Shown piece by piece: positions 45,370-56,800 of a DNA stretch of 64,000 bases. The notes beneath the pieces were generated by a model. That model saw only the letters and a list, made by a program, of their open reading frames with translations, ran no database searches and was not told where the DNA came from. Source of the DNA: Deroplatys truncata. Lineage: Eukaryota; Arthropoda; Insecta; Mantodea; Mantidae. The translations under genes were made by a program, and so were the position numbers. Each line of letters starts with the position of its first letter. The first letter of the stretch is position 1. The stretch is from positions 228,799,528-228,863,527 of the forward strand of contig CM060983.1 of assembly GCA_030765065.1 (NCBI GenBank), in the 5' to 3' direction.

Positions 45370-45482
45370 CAAGTAAGAATATTTTAGTGATGTAGTGTAA
45401 CAACCCTCAACTCTCTTTATTTTAAATTATGACACATCACTGTTACTAGCTTTTAAATCTTCAAAAGTAGACAGTAAGTTTA

Positions 45483-47429
45483 TCTAATTATTGGAAAAAT
45501 ATGTAATGACACCATGTTCTCCCTTTGCTGTTCTTTCTGACTGTGAAAAAGCTCACTACCACAACATTTTAAACTAACTGGTTGAGATGCTGTTTTTTTC
45601 TCATAAGTCTACTGACTTAAAATAATTTTCATATAAAGAAACAGAGTACATCAGTATTTTAAACACTGGTTTGACTGATTTTGACTGCAGAGTAAATCCC
45701 AATTTCTCATGATCAAATGAAATCCCAACATTTAATTTGATCTGAGCAATGCAGTTCATTATTGGTGGTCAAACATCAAAAAGTAATCCCTGTAGATTTA
45801 GTTTCTGAAGAGGTTTGGCTTGCATTAACTTGATGGTGTTCTGCTTAGACTGAAAAAATTGTTTGATTAAAGCCAGACTGCTCCTTTAAGGAGTTCAAAG
45901 TTGATGCATGTTTTAAACTGGAAAGGTGCAGTGAAGTATGTAATTAACAAATTAGACAGCATTGCAACCAGCTTTATCTTGTTTAATTTAATTTCCTCTT
46001 TTTTAAATACAGGTTATGTTTACAAGGGTTCTTAAACCCTCTGATATGAATGTTGCCTGTATTTCTGGATCTGATGATAATTTTGTTAATTGTGTTTTTA
46101 AATCGATGCATGTCCATTATTCCAAAAGTGCATTTGCTATGACTAATTTTTCTCTGTAGTTAATTTAACGTTTATGCTTGGTTGCATTAGTGCTGTCCAT
46201 TCAGTTTGTAACGGTGAATTTTCTTAAATGCTCTGCTAGCACTTTTCTAACATTGTATTCACCCTTCATGCTACCACTACCATTTTCATTAATTTCCTTT
46301 AAACTGTTGTTAGTGGAAGTGTGTTTCTTGTTAACGAAATTACTACTTGGTGTATGCAGTGGTGTGACCCACTTGACCTTCATCCTAAATCACAAGTGTG
46401 GATCGTATTCACCAATCAGGAAAGCTTAAAGGCCTAAGATAAAGAAGAATGACTAAGGCAGCATAAAGGAATAACATGAACTAAAGAAATTGTGCATAAT
46501 ACTCTTGGTCTGAAATTTACTAGAACATATTCATGCCAAAGTTTATAAATATTAACAATTCTCAGCTTACAATTTCTTTTGTAAAGTTTCATACATATTT
46601 GTTCTGACAACAAGCTTCCACATTAAACGTGAAAATTATATTCTTGTATTACAATTATCCTGTACATTTGGCATACAAAGCACTAGACTCGTTCCCTTTG
46701 AGAATTTAGAATATACGCAACAATATTGACATAAGAATCTACAGCCTTTGCTCACAGCACCTTTCCTAAAGAATTACAGCAACGTTTACAAGTGTGCGTG
46801 CTATGCTCTATGATTGAAATTTAGAACTTTACTGCTGAAATAGGTTAAATAAAATTTTACCAAGGCTGAGACTTTTGGCGTATGCGACGTGTCTGCTGCT
46901 GTAGTAACTCGCCGACTCTGCTATTCTTTCTTCCAGCTAGACTTTCAGTGCCGGGGAGAGGGGATGTGAGCAGCAACAGCACTGCCTTTCCCCTGATGTG
47001 GCACTCTGAGGAACCATTTCCCCTCCAGGCGACGTGGCCACCATACAAACCAACCGACCTGGCTATCGCTCAAAGTTTCTTTCTTTTCTGGCAATGATGC
47101 AACCAGCCAAGTCACTGCTTCTTGATGATTATCATAATTGTGGTGAGGGGGGCTGTGCCAAAATGGAGCAAGTTGATCTTGTAAATGTCAAATTTTCTAT
47201 CTTTGTGATTTGGTTTCATAAGTGATCCAGTTTTTAAATTATTTTGCGCTACCTATCATTTCACTGCTCCAGTTAGTGAATTACTGCATTAAACCAAGAA
47301 AAGAAAAGTCATCTCTAAGAGTAAAATATAGTAACCATGGGAATAGATTAACTTTAGATAGAAAAGTGTACATTCTCTTCCCAAAATCTTTTAGTTTACC
47401 AAGAACCTGAAATGTGGATGAGAAAATGG
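45483..47429. other. Intron sequence, nothing recognised
   Basis: About 1.9 kb. A locally GC-richer patch at 46880-47060 has open frames on both strands but no motif I know. Confidence 0.5.
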
Positions 47430-47462
47430 TTAGATTAGATTAGATTAGATTGGATTGGATTG
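47430..47462. repeat. ATTAG/ATTGG pentanucleotide repeat at LINE-D 3' end
   Basis: About six units (gattagattagattagattg then ggattgg) at the position where the LINE terminates. Confidence 0.8.
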
Positions 47463-48122
47463 CATTCTGTGAGTTCACTAGCAGCCATAAAGGCTTGTGA
47501 ACATAGAACATGTCAAGGAAATGTACAAAAATTACATATAAACATAAATATTACACAGAATATAGAACATTTGAAATGAAATAGAGACATACTATATGCG
47601 TGTCAAGGAAATGTATAATATAGTCACACATGCACGCACGCACTCTCTCTCTCTACATAGAATACAGAACATTTAAAATAAAATAGTCATATTATATACA
47701 AAATGAAACAAATCAGGTGTAATTTTGTACAAAATCAAATTCCTCCCTACCGTTACAAGGTTAACATTATATTTATAGACAAGAACAGTTATTTTAACTT
47801 TCACTAGGCTTGTACCTGTGTTTGTCTCATCATTTTGTTCTATTTGATTTGTAATGCATAGCATTTACTGTCAGTTCTTAATATATAATAATTTAACTAG
47901 CATCATTAATTCTAGAGCAGACAATTGGAAAACTGGCAATTGTCATTAATATTTACTAATACTACTTAGAGAGCTATATGTATTATCATCAGGATAATAT
48001 GTCATTCAGATAATCTGGTACAGAGTAATATGCTTTTGAGCATAGGTACTCTTTTAACAGCAGTTTTAAGGACATTGAAATTGTCAACTTTTCCCTTAAG
48101 ATCATTAGGGAGAGTATTAAAT

Positions 48123-48305
48123 TTAAGATAAAGAGAGTTGAGGGTTGTTCTCAGTTGAGGACATGCTGACGATGGGAACAAGCCGTCTCCCGAAACGCGT
48201 TCAAGTAAGAATATTTTAGTGATGTAGTGTAACAACCCTCAACTCTCTTTATCTTAAATTATAACACATCACTGTTACTAGCTTCTAAATCTTCAAAATT
48301 AGTCA
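48123..48305 (+). mobile_element. Minimal PLE-A insertion (pseudo-LTR only)
   Basis: An inverted 27-bp piece of pseudo-LTR (48123-48149, complement of 48231-48257) is joined to a plus pseudo-LTR with hammerhead and tail ending at 48305. The exact 12-bp target duplication agagtattaaat lies at 48111-48122 and 48306-48317, within LINE-D. No ORF. Confidence 0.9.
48166..48201 (+). ncRNA. Hammerhead ribozyme motif (minimal PLE-A)
   Basis: CTGACGA, GGGA/TCCC, GAAA, ACGCGT, T; helix I acatg/caagt. Confidence 0.65.
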
Positions 48306-49300
48306 AGAGTATTAAATATTTTTATGGTCTTATATACACCTTTCTGGAAGCAAGAAAGCTTTGCACTGGGATGATGGATGTTACCCTTTTGTCTAGTGTT
48401 TATCTCATGAATTTCCATGTTTGTAATAAATGTGGTTCGATTGCATACAAAGAATTTTAAGATTGAAAATATGTACATGCAGGTAGGGTTAATATCTTCA
48501 GTCTTCTAAAAAGATGTTTGCAAGAGTGTCTGCTATGGGTGCTGGAAATGATTCTTATAACCTCCTTTTGCTTGAGGAATATTCGTTTACTTTCTACCGA
48601 GTTTCCCCAAAATAATATTCAATGATAGAATTAAAATATGCATAGTATACTAATTTAAGTGTATCTATAGAATTGACATATACCACTGCTTGGATAGCAT
48701 AACAGGCAGAACTGAGTTTGGGTAAGATATATGTAATCTGAACTTTCCAATCTAAATATCTGTCTACTCAGATACCCAGGAATTTAATGTTGTCTATTTG
48801 TTCTAGTGACATGTCATTAATCCCAATTTCTATTGGAGTGTGTGGTGATCGATGGGTTTTAAATTTAACAACTTTTGTTTTGTCTAGATTTACAGATAAT
48901 TTGTTAGCTTTAAATCAGTGTGACATACAGTTCAAAACATAATTCAGTTTAATTACACACTCATTAAAGTTTTTACTAGTCGCGAGAACACTCGTGTCAT
49001 CAGCAAACAGAATGATACTTGCAATATCCTTTATATAAAATGATAGGTCATTTATATGGATCAAAAATAATAAAGGTCCTAGGACTGAACCTTGGGCAAT
49101 CCATGTGTTACTGTTTTCCAAATCCAATATCATTGAGTACTTCAACACTTTGGTTTCTTTCATTTAGATATGATACGAACCAACTTAGAGTTTTATTTTT
49201 TAGTCCATAGAATTTCAATTTTGCAATCAGAATATCATGATTAACACAGTCAAATGCCTTTGCTAAGTCACAGAAAATCCCACCTACATGTATGGTTTAA

Positions 49301-50054
49301 ACATTTATATTTTATCAGGCCAATAAAGTAACATTAAGAATAATACATACTCAATTCAATAAGATAAGTTTAAGATGAATATTAAGGAAACAACCTATTT
49401 TTAAAACTTGATTTTTTAAGCAATATTTTTAGTTTTTACTATGGAGATGATTTTATAAAATTGAGATTATTGCTCTTAGAGAGCTTCTTAATGTTTAGAG
49501 AATTATTTGCATAGCATTGTTTAATATTTACTTAAAATATTGATTTTCTTTTAGTAAGTAATTTAATAATAAAATCTTTATTTCTGGTTGCATCATATAC
49601 CTATTTCTCTTATATCAGAACTGGTTTCAAGGAACTACCCCTGGCTTACTACTTGTCTGCCTAGTGATGAAGATCTCGAGGCTTTACCTCTAAGTTCAGT
49701 GGCCTTAATCCATTTTACCATATTTATAATATGGAACTGGAAGGGGGAGTCTATCATTGTAATACTGACACTGTGTGAATGATTTTCTCCGTTCTTGCCC
49801 AGAATTTTTTCAAGAACCCAGTTGTTTTTTAGTAACAAAAAAAAAAAAAAAAAAGGAGAAACAACTAAAATATTTGAAAATATTTATAAAGGTTACTTCA
49901 GTTGTTTTCTTATCAAAAAAGTTAAAGTTGTGCCATTAAAGCCGAGATACTCTACAATACAAAAACCATCCTATCATAAATGCTGGGATTGCAAGTTTAC
50001 AAAATGTAAGCAAAACAATTCCAAATGTAAATATTGGAAAGGTACGATCCAAGT
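49301..50054. other. Intron sequence with an A-run
   Basis: Nothing recognised apart from a poly-A stretch at 49836-49854. Confidence 0.5.
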
Positions 50055-50720
50055 CCCACTTCCTATAAACAGTTGACATCCAGCGCTTCCACTCATCTTT
50101 CGCTAGTACTCTTCTAGAAGCACTGATGATAAACTCGCTTCAAAGTATTGACGTCATGCGCAGACAAGTGACTGGTGGTGATGGCTGAATAAGTCTGAAG
50201 ACCCTGTATAAGAATACTTTTTCCCAGATATTAAATTCAATGAATTTTTTTTTAATTGCTATGCTGAGTTGACAATTGCGCGTCTTTTTATCCAAAAAGG
50301 CACCTTTATTGCTGATTTTTCCTTATCTCTGATTTTTTAAACTTCGTCTCTATGTTTTGATGTATGCGTATACTTTCACAATCCTTACAATCTATCCTGT
50401 AATAGGTTAGCCTTTATTAACATTTTTATATTGAATTTATTTTCAAGGATAAGTGTTATAATGTTTTTTTGAAGATTTTTCTAAAATGTTTTATGTGACG
50501 ATTGATGCAACATGACTTTTTACTGTGATCATATTTTGTTGCCTTTTATTAACCAATTCTTTGTTGAGATACCTTGGTATTTTGAGTTGTATTCTTTTTG
50601 AATGAGAGGTATATTCACTAAGCTGTGGACCAAACTGTTAAATACAGCAGCTTTGTGTGATGGGGGTTTATAACTATTGTATATAAGGACTTTGAAGGTA
50701 TCCCATACTGTTGTTATTCA
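50055..50720 (-). mobile_element. PLE-D, strongly decayed Penelope relic
   Basis: Minus strand pieces in Penelope order: NSYKPPSHKAAVFNSLVHSL and VNIPLIQKEYNSKYQ (50690-50580), a relic of the FRKIFKK block (50480), then near 50300 KSAIKVPFWIKRRAIVNSA corresponding to DKSAVAHHFWSSNH, and FNIWEK (50215). Too many stops for a frame longer than a few dozen codons. It is older than families A and B, perhaps near PLE-C. Confidence 0.55.
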
Positions 50721-51479
50721 ACTTCTCGAATGATGGTAACTTTTGCAACAAAAATACCTCCTAGATAACAAATAACGTTTTGGGGCAAAAAAAGCTGTTT
50801 CAAGAATATACTGTTTATACAGCATTATTATTTACATGGTTGCTAGAAAAGATTGTGATGTCTCATCACATTGCAACATCATAATTATAGCTAGCTTTTA
50901 TTTGAGACATTGACAGGAAAATTTAACTGGTATTTTGTGGTGTTCTCCTAAACAGAATAAATCAAAAGAAAAGTGTTTTAACATTTCCAGGTAGCAAAGC
51001 TGTTCTGAGCCTTGTTTCTTTGTTCAAATGTTAAAGCTTTATAAAATACCAATTTTGTGATGCTATAAAACAAGGCTTTCTACAATCGCTGTTAAAGTCG
51101 CACACCTTGGAAGTTCAGTTTATATAATGAAACAATAGCATATGTATGTTAAACATTGTACTTCAGCATTAAGTATATATGATAGAGAATATCAATATGT
51201 AAGCATAAATAATCACATACCTTCTTGTCTCTGCACAGGTAATTGAAAGTTCTGAGATTATTTTGCTTAGAAATATGCATATAAAGTTTATTTGTATATT
51301 ATATTGTCATTGCCCTTGCAAAATTCACTATCTGTAAAAAACAGTTTTCAGGAGCGGCAAAAAGCCCTTTTACCCAGTGATTTTTTTCTCTTTCTTATTT
51401 CCTTAAGAAATCTTTGAATAATACAATAAATCAATGTTGTAATACCTATAATCACCCAGCAAAATTCAGTTGTAACTAG
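50721..51479. other. Intron sequence, nothing recognised
   Basis: AT-rich, no similarity seen. Confidence 0.5.
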
Positions 51480-52170
51480 AGTTCAGACATGTAGGCACTA
51501 AAAATTCAAAAATAGGCAAGCATAAAGGCATTAAAAATATCCAAAATAGCTGCTAAAATAACAAAATATACTAAGTTAAAACAGTTATTGTGATGACGGA
51601 TAATTATACATACTTGTTTTAGAAAGTTGTTGTTTACATTGCTTGAAATAAATACTGCATTTTATATTTAATAATTTTAACATTTATCATTTAAACACAT
51701 AGCATTATTGCGAAAAAAAATCTTGATAATAATCTATAATTCAAAGTGACAATGTACAGTCGTGTATTTTCCAGATTTTCTATTAGAAAATGAGTTCTTT
51801 TGTTGCTTAGAATTCCCTTGTATCAACAGAAGCACTTCCCACCTCAAAAGAAGTTATTGGTGCATATTTTAAGGCAGCAATATATGCAGGCTTTTGTTGC
51901 ATTTCCCCAGAAAAAACTGAGGCTACATTTCAGCCTGGATTATGATTCAGAACCCCGGTCATTTTCAAGGCAACAGTTTCACCAACTTGTGTTGTATCAT
52001 AGTGACAATGTCAGTTGCCTTTGTTAAAAGAAGACCTCTCATTTCCAGCTTTGTAATGCCTACTGGTGCAAGCTCCATTTTCATGTTTGGGAATGATAGC
52101 ACCTCTTTCGTTTCCTCATTGAAACATTTACAGCCTTAAATAGAAGAACCAAAATGGAGTTTCGGTTTTT
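51480..52170 (-). pseudogene. hAT transposase C-terminal relic
   Basis: Minus strand: KATDIVTMIQHKLVKLLP, AYIAALKYAPITSFEVGSAS, then after a frame change FLSNKRTHFLIENLEN. The order LKYAPxTSxxVERSFS, LxxxRxxFxxxNLE is the dimerisation end of hAT transposases. Sequence around 51485-51535 (taggcactaaaa, aaaaataggca) resembles hAT terminal regions. It might be the other end of the hAT relic at 56526-56800, same orientation, separated by later insertions. Confidence 0.55.
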
Positions 52171-52458
52171 TAAGATCTACGAGTATCTGTAGTATTTTAA
52201 TAGTGTAGAAGTATTTTGAGCATTGAAAAATTGAACAAATTTCCAGTTGTTTGTAAATTAAAAACTGACATAAAAGTTTACGTAGATCTGTTTCCAAAAA
52301 TAATTTTGATGTAAGATTAAAAATAAGTTATTTAATTAAGTAAATAAAAAGATAGAATTGGCAATGAGAGCAAATAAAATTAATATAAAAGTGCTGATTA
52401 TCCCAGCTAGGTAAAGCATTTCTGTATTGATTTTAACATAGGTCCTACCTGCGAAATA

Positions 52459-53411
52459 CGAGGGGTGATCAGAAACTAATGTTACTTTTACTTGATACAA
52501 CCAACTGATAGCACATACATTAGGTTATTTCTCGACAGTCTCCATATCGGTTTAGGCACTTGTCGCTTCGTGGGGTGAGTTTGAATGTTTCCACGAAGTG
52601 TTTCACCTCCTCGTCTGAAGCAAATCGTCAGTCTCCTAGGTGCTCCTTCAAGTGAGGAAAAAGGTGAAAGTCGCTTGGAGCTAGGTCTGGGCTGTATGGG
52701 GTTGCACATTTTCGTGAAGGAAGATGTTGACCTCATTGAGAAGTCTTGGTTGTTTCCTCCTAATTGCTTTGCACATTCATGCCAAGGTCACTGTGTGCCC
52801 TCTTTCCAAAAACTCCATGAGTATGACACATGCACTGTCCCAAAACACTGGCCATCACCTTCCCGGCAGGTGGCATCATCTTAAACTTCTTTGTCTTTGG
52901 AGAGGAGGGGAGTTTCCACTCCATTGACAACTGTATATTGCTGGAGATGTCGTTCACCTGTGACAGTGGGGTGAAGAAAACTGTTCCCTTCCATGGAGAA
53001 CCGTTGGACAACTTGGTGTCTCGTTGTGTTGGTTGAACAGATATGGTGAAGAATGTGACGAATGCTCCCAATTCTACTGTCATCCTCCTGTTGTCTGAAT
53101 CAGCTACTCCACGCGAGCTGTATTCAAACCTGTTTATGTCGACCTTGTTTTCTCTATCGGCTGCACACTTTCGACACGATTCTGTGACATGCTAACAAGA
53201 CATTACAGTCTATCACTAAACCTCTGCCAGCTGCGGTTACAAACTGAGTAACTGAGCGGATTTCTTTGCAAGACCAGTTTTCCAAACAAGTCACCATTTA
53301 TGTTTATCTACAAGTAGTGTTGTAGGGGTGGGTGTCTGAAACTCTGCACACTACTAACTTCTCTATAACGGACGAACAGCCTTGTAACCTTAGTTTCTGG
53401 TCATCCCTCAT
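52459..53411 (-). mobile_element. Mariner-type deletion derivative with TIRs
   Basis: Imperfect inverted ends of about 28 bp: CGAGGGGTGATCAGAAACTA at 52459 and its diverged complement (tagtttctggtcatccctca) ending at 53410. The left end follows TA. Minus strand relics include MEWKLPSSPKTKKFKMMPPA and GKVMASVLGQC (52925-52855), a stretch typical of mariner transposases between the first and second catalytic Asp, and near the end FASDEEVKHFVETFK. The middle is deleted and the frame broken. Confidence 0.68.
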
Positions 53412-53559
53412 CTGTGGAAATTATCTAATAATATGAAGTTGCTTCAAGCCAAGGTGCACATCTGGTTAATATTGCTGTGGAGGCAGTGCTACAGTGAGAA
53501 CAACTGTTTTGAAGGTTGAAATTCTGCTGGGAGCCTCGAGAAACACTTTAACAGTCAAG

Positions 53560-55620
53560 ATCAAATTGTTGTTGTTCACCAATGGCACTGGGGATTAATT
53601 GATCTGCATCATTTTCCCTCTGGCTTCCCAATATAAAGTCTGTAAGTTATCACTTTTAAGGCGAGATGCTGTTTGTTCAGGATGACATCTTCTTCACAGA
53701 GAGTGCGCTTTGATGTAGGTAGGCTTCGTATCTTGTAGAGATGTTCTGCGAGGCAATCGTGGCCAGTTGCCATCCTAAATAGGCCACTGCAGTCTTCCTT
53801 GGCATTTTTTGTATTCTTATAATCTTTATCCTTTAATTTATTTTCTTCATGAAGTCTCTGCTATCTTTTGAAATGTAGTTTAATGTTATTTAATTGTTTA
53901 TTTATTTCTATTTTTCCTACAGGTTTTATTTGTTGTATTGCACCCTTCTTTGCTAATTGCTCTGCATGTTCATTGTCCAAAAGTTCAACATGAACTGGGA
54001 TCCATTGTAGAGTGACCTGATTTCTAGTTTCAACTGCTTTATTTAGGCTTCTTATTTCTTTAACATTTCTTGTTGTTTTATTATTGTAATATACTATTCC
54101 ATCTATGGCTGATTTCTTTTATGTATGGTCTATATCAAATGTTCTGTAATGCTGCTTTTATAGCTATTAATTCTCCATCATAGTGGTTTGACATTTCATC
54201 TAATGTTAGATACTGTGCAAAATGTTTACAGTATACTCCTGCACCGGCATTTTTTTATTGATGAGGGAGCCATTCTTTTTCTGGGTATCTTTCATTTTCT
54301 GTAGCTATTGCTATGGTTCTCATTTCATCTGGTATATTGTTTTGTTTGTGTATTGTATATATCAGGTCATTCTGATATTGTATATCAATGTATTCTATTG
54401 GACTCTGTTGCAATTATATTCTTGCATTTTAAGTTGTTAATATATGTTCTGAAGCTTATTTGAGTTTTTAAATTACTTATAGTATCTGCTGTGTGGTACC
54501 ACTTGTATCTGTTTCTATCGACTTGCAGGTTTTGTGCTAGAGTAATTGCTTTCAACTCGTGTTCCAATTCTATAGCCATGTTTTTTGTGAAGCTTTGTAA
54601 TACTGTAATTGGTGTTGTTTTTACAGCTCCTGTTATTATTCTTAGTGAAATTTCTACTTTACTTTTAAATCTCTTGTTTACTGTTGCTAGTAGTTCTCCA
54701 TACAATAGGTTAGGTTTTATGTAAGTTTTATATGTATTATTTAGGAGGTCCATGTTTCCACCACGTTTTATTCCTGCTGAACGTTTTAAAATGTTCTTTT
54801 TGTTGATTTTATTCGTTACATTGTTTACATGTTCTTTCATTGATAGTTTCTGATGCAATTCTATCCCTAGATAGGTTGTTGTAGTTGCTTCTTGTAGTTT
54901 TTTGTTATTGATTTGCAGGCATATATTTTCTGTTTTATGCTGCATTGTGAATGGTTTATATTAAGTTTTTGCTGTATTTATTTCCATATTGTTATTATTA
55001 GTCCACTGTTATAGGGTTATGATTGTATTCTCCATTGTTGTTTGTAGTTTTTTGTAATGTTTCCCAGATCGTATGTTCTTTTCTGAAGTCCATATTACCA
55101 CATCATCAGCAAACATTCCTACTTGTATGTTACCTATTTTCTTAAGTACATATACTAGATCGTTTATATATATTGAACAGAATAGCATTTGTAACAGATC
55201 CTTGAGGTAGTCCAACTCTCGTTTGTTTCCATTTAGATGGGGCTGTTTTGTATTGTACTGCAAACCATCTTTGGGATAGGAAGGTTTAGAACTAGTTTAG
55301 CATGTGGCCTGATATGCCATGTGTGTTCATCTTGTATAGTAGCATTTCTTGCCACACTGTGTTAAATGCACGCTTGAAGTCCACAAACAGTGCTAGAGTA
55401 GTCTTATTATTATTGAAATTTTCTTTTTATGTCCTGTGTGAGTCTTACAACCTGGTGTATTGCTGAGCTGTCCTTTCCTAAATCCAGCTTTTCAGGGACT
55501 AATAGATTCTGTGTTTTTAGTTAGTATGTCGGTCTTGTCGCTACCATTCTTGCTAAGAGTTTTGCTATGTTTGATCAAATTGTTGACATCTTTAAAGCGT
55601 CTATGAACTTCTGCTACTCG
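53560..55620 (-). mobile_element. LINE-E with RNase H domain, decayed
   Basis: Minus strand from about 55560: KAGFRKGQ, a trace of LFVDF-type motif A (55420-55370), IYINDLVYVLKKIGNIQ with MFADDVVIWT (55190-55090), TTTTYLGIELHQKLSMKEHV (54890-54830), ILKRSAGIKRGGNMDLL, TYIKPNLLYGELLATVNKR, then an RNase H domain with AGAGVYCKHFAQ, LDEMSNHYDGELIAIKAAL (54230-54140) and TRNQVTLQWIPVHVELLDNE with HAEQLAKKGAIQQ (54040-53935). The RT plus C-terminal RNase H order fits I/LOA/R1-type LINEs rather than CR1. Several stops and frameshifts. Confidence 0.75.
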
Positions 55621-55742
55621 GTGGGGCATGAGCTGTGCAGGTAGTGTGCATCAAATTTTGGTAAAATGCTTTCAGACATTCTGCAGCTTTAAGCATATAT
55701 GAAGCACCATCCATTAAGAGAAGAAGAAATTTATTATCATTT

Positions 55743-55889
55743 CGTTGATATTGTAATGAAAAGAAGCTAGAAACAGTGATGTGTATTGAATTTATTTAAA
55801 GGTGAGTCGGAATTGTTACACTAACATCACTTAAGTTTAGTGATGTTAAGTGATGTTAGTGTAACAATTCCGACTCACCTTTAAATAAA
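55743..55889 (-). mobile_element. Minimal PLE-B insertion, two facing pseudo-LTR pieces
   Basis: Minus-oriented tail and pseudo-LTR (55746-55840) joined to a facing piece ending ...ctttaaataaa at 55889. The exact 12-bp target duplication ttattatcattt lies at 55731-55742 and 55890-55901. The hammerhead is lost in the fusion; a near-palindromic gtgatgttaagtgatgtta lies at the junction. Confidence 0.88.
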
Positions 55890-55901
55890 TTATTATCATT
55901 T

Positions 55902-56525
55902 GCTTCACCTGGCCAGAGAACACCTGTTCAAATGGAAATAAAATAAAAAGAAGTAATAAAAACTTGAACTCCTTAAAAATTAAACCTGTTTAGATTTTAC
56001 CAATACTGACGCAAAGCATTGAGTTAGTGTTGAATGGTTAGTAGCTTCCAACACTCTTGTTGCAATTATTGAGTTTTACTAGCTGCCTCGGAATTTAATT
56101 TTCCAACTACAACTTTGAGCTGTCTGTGTTTCATCAACAGATATCCAGAGATAAAAAGTACCTGTTTTATCCCATATTTCACCGATCACCTGAAATTATT
56201 TAAAGCAGTATAAAGCACTTTCATTTTCTTACATAATATACATTGTTTCTAAGGGGATTTTCAGCTATGTTGTGGTTAAAAAAAAAAATACTTGACACAC
56301 ATTTATTAGAAAAACACAGTTATTGTTTATTTCATTTTCTGTTCAGAATGAACTATTTCTTATTGAAATGGGGTTTTAGGGTACAAAACCGAGGGATCAT
56401 TAGCACCTATAAGGATGGAACAACATTTGTGACAATGAACTGGATATGAACATGGCACAAACACAAAAAAATTGACAAAATATGGTAATAGCATCCGTTA
56501 GAAATAACTTCCTAAGTTCTACAAC
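55902..56525. other. Intron sequence, nothing certain
   Basis: Possibly the continuation of the hAT relic at 56526-56800, but no residue block is convincing. Confidence 0.4.
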
Positions 56526-56800
56526 TTACCAATTCATAATATAGATAATTTTTTGTAAGTGTTGATTCATCTGAATCCTCATCGTAGTGTAGGAAGCCAA
56601 AAACTGCTTCAATGTTTCATTCTTCAGCTTTCCAAATGAAATGTTTGCAGCTGTAAGGGCACTGAATAGTTCAGAGAATTTATTTTTTTTTTGTTCCTGA
56701 TCTACGTTCTGGTTCTGGATATCCTTTAAAAAGGGCTGAACAATCTTATTCTTTGCATGCTGAGCAATGTTTTTGTGCTGTGACACTTCTTGTCACATTT
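56526..56800 (-). pseudogene. hAT transposase N-terminal relic
   Basis: Minus strand: MSQHKNIAQHAKNKIVQPF, FSELFSALTAANISFGKLKN and ETLKQFLASYTT. This matches the N-terminal part of hAT transposases and CGBP1-like proteins (SQHxxTxKH, then LCxALxxANIPLxKLxNPxFRxFLxxYT). The zinc-binding part before it is missing. Confidence 0.6.

Larger units (their letters stand above)
44037..45470 (+). mobile_element. PLE-A4, inverted (head-to-head) insertion with 12-bp target duplication
   Basis: Minus-oriented arm 44037-44442 (pseudo-LTR, hammerhead and ORF end back to the NLEIRLKEH region) is joined to plus-oriented arm 44445-45470 ([11 protein letters not shown] through the endonuclease, pseudo-LTR and tail). 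The target duplication acagtaagttta is exact: 44025-44036 and 45471-45482. The minus arm ends at the pseudo-LTR ...ttttaaa position. The plus arm has a 44-bp perfect hairpin insert (44555-44598) and several small frame breaks. A stop is present where intact copies read HFWSSN. Confidence 0.9.
47430..49300 (-). mobile_element. LINE-D (Jockey/CR1-like), 3' half with pentanucleotide tail
   Basis: Minus strand from about 49290: DLAKAFDCVNHDIL, IAKLKFYGLKNKTLSWFVSY, QGSVLGPLLFLIHIND, IILFADDTSVLAT, KTKVVKFKTHRSPH, FLGI with YLDWKVQI, and the C-terminal domain ending with FNTLPNDLKGKVDNF and LKTAVKRVP. A short PLE insertion (48123-48305) splits FNTL from its duplicate. The 3' region runs to 47430 and ends in tandem AATCC/AATCT units (47430-47462), as many LINEs of this group end in short tandem repeats. 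Several stops and frameshifts. Confidence 0.75.

Noticed and set aside
46857..47097. GC-richer patch with open frames on both strands, considered as a further exon or promoter
   Set aside because: No conserved motif, no convincing splice-site pair in phase with exon d, and no CpG-rich core.
49613..49720. Possible BAZ2 exon after the good acceptor tttctcttatatcag
   Set aside because: Exon d ends in phase 0, and phase 0 here reaches a stop within 25 codons; the residues do not resemble known BAZ2 segments.
50085..50160. CTGATGA on the + strand and GAAA on the minus strand near PLE-D, considered as another hammerhead
   Set aside because: Core halves are on opposite strands and no helix II can be drawn; if PLE-D had a hammerhead it is decayed.
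55801..55889. Strong hairpin considered as a regulatory RNA or terminator
   Set aside because: It is the facing pseudo-LTR pieces of a PLE-B insertion with a 12-bp target duplication.
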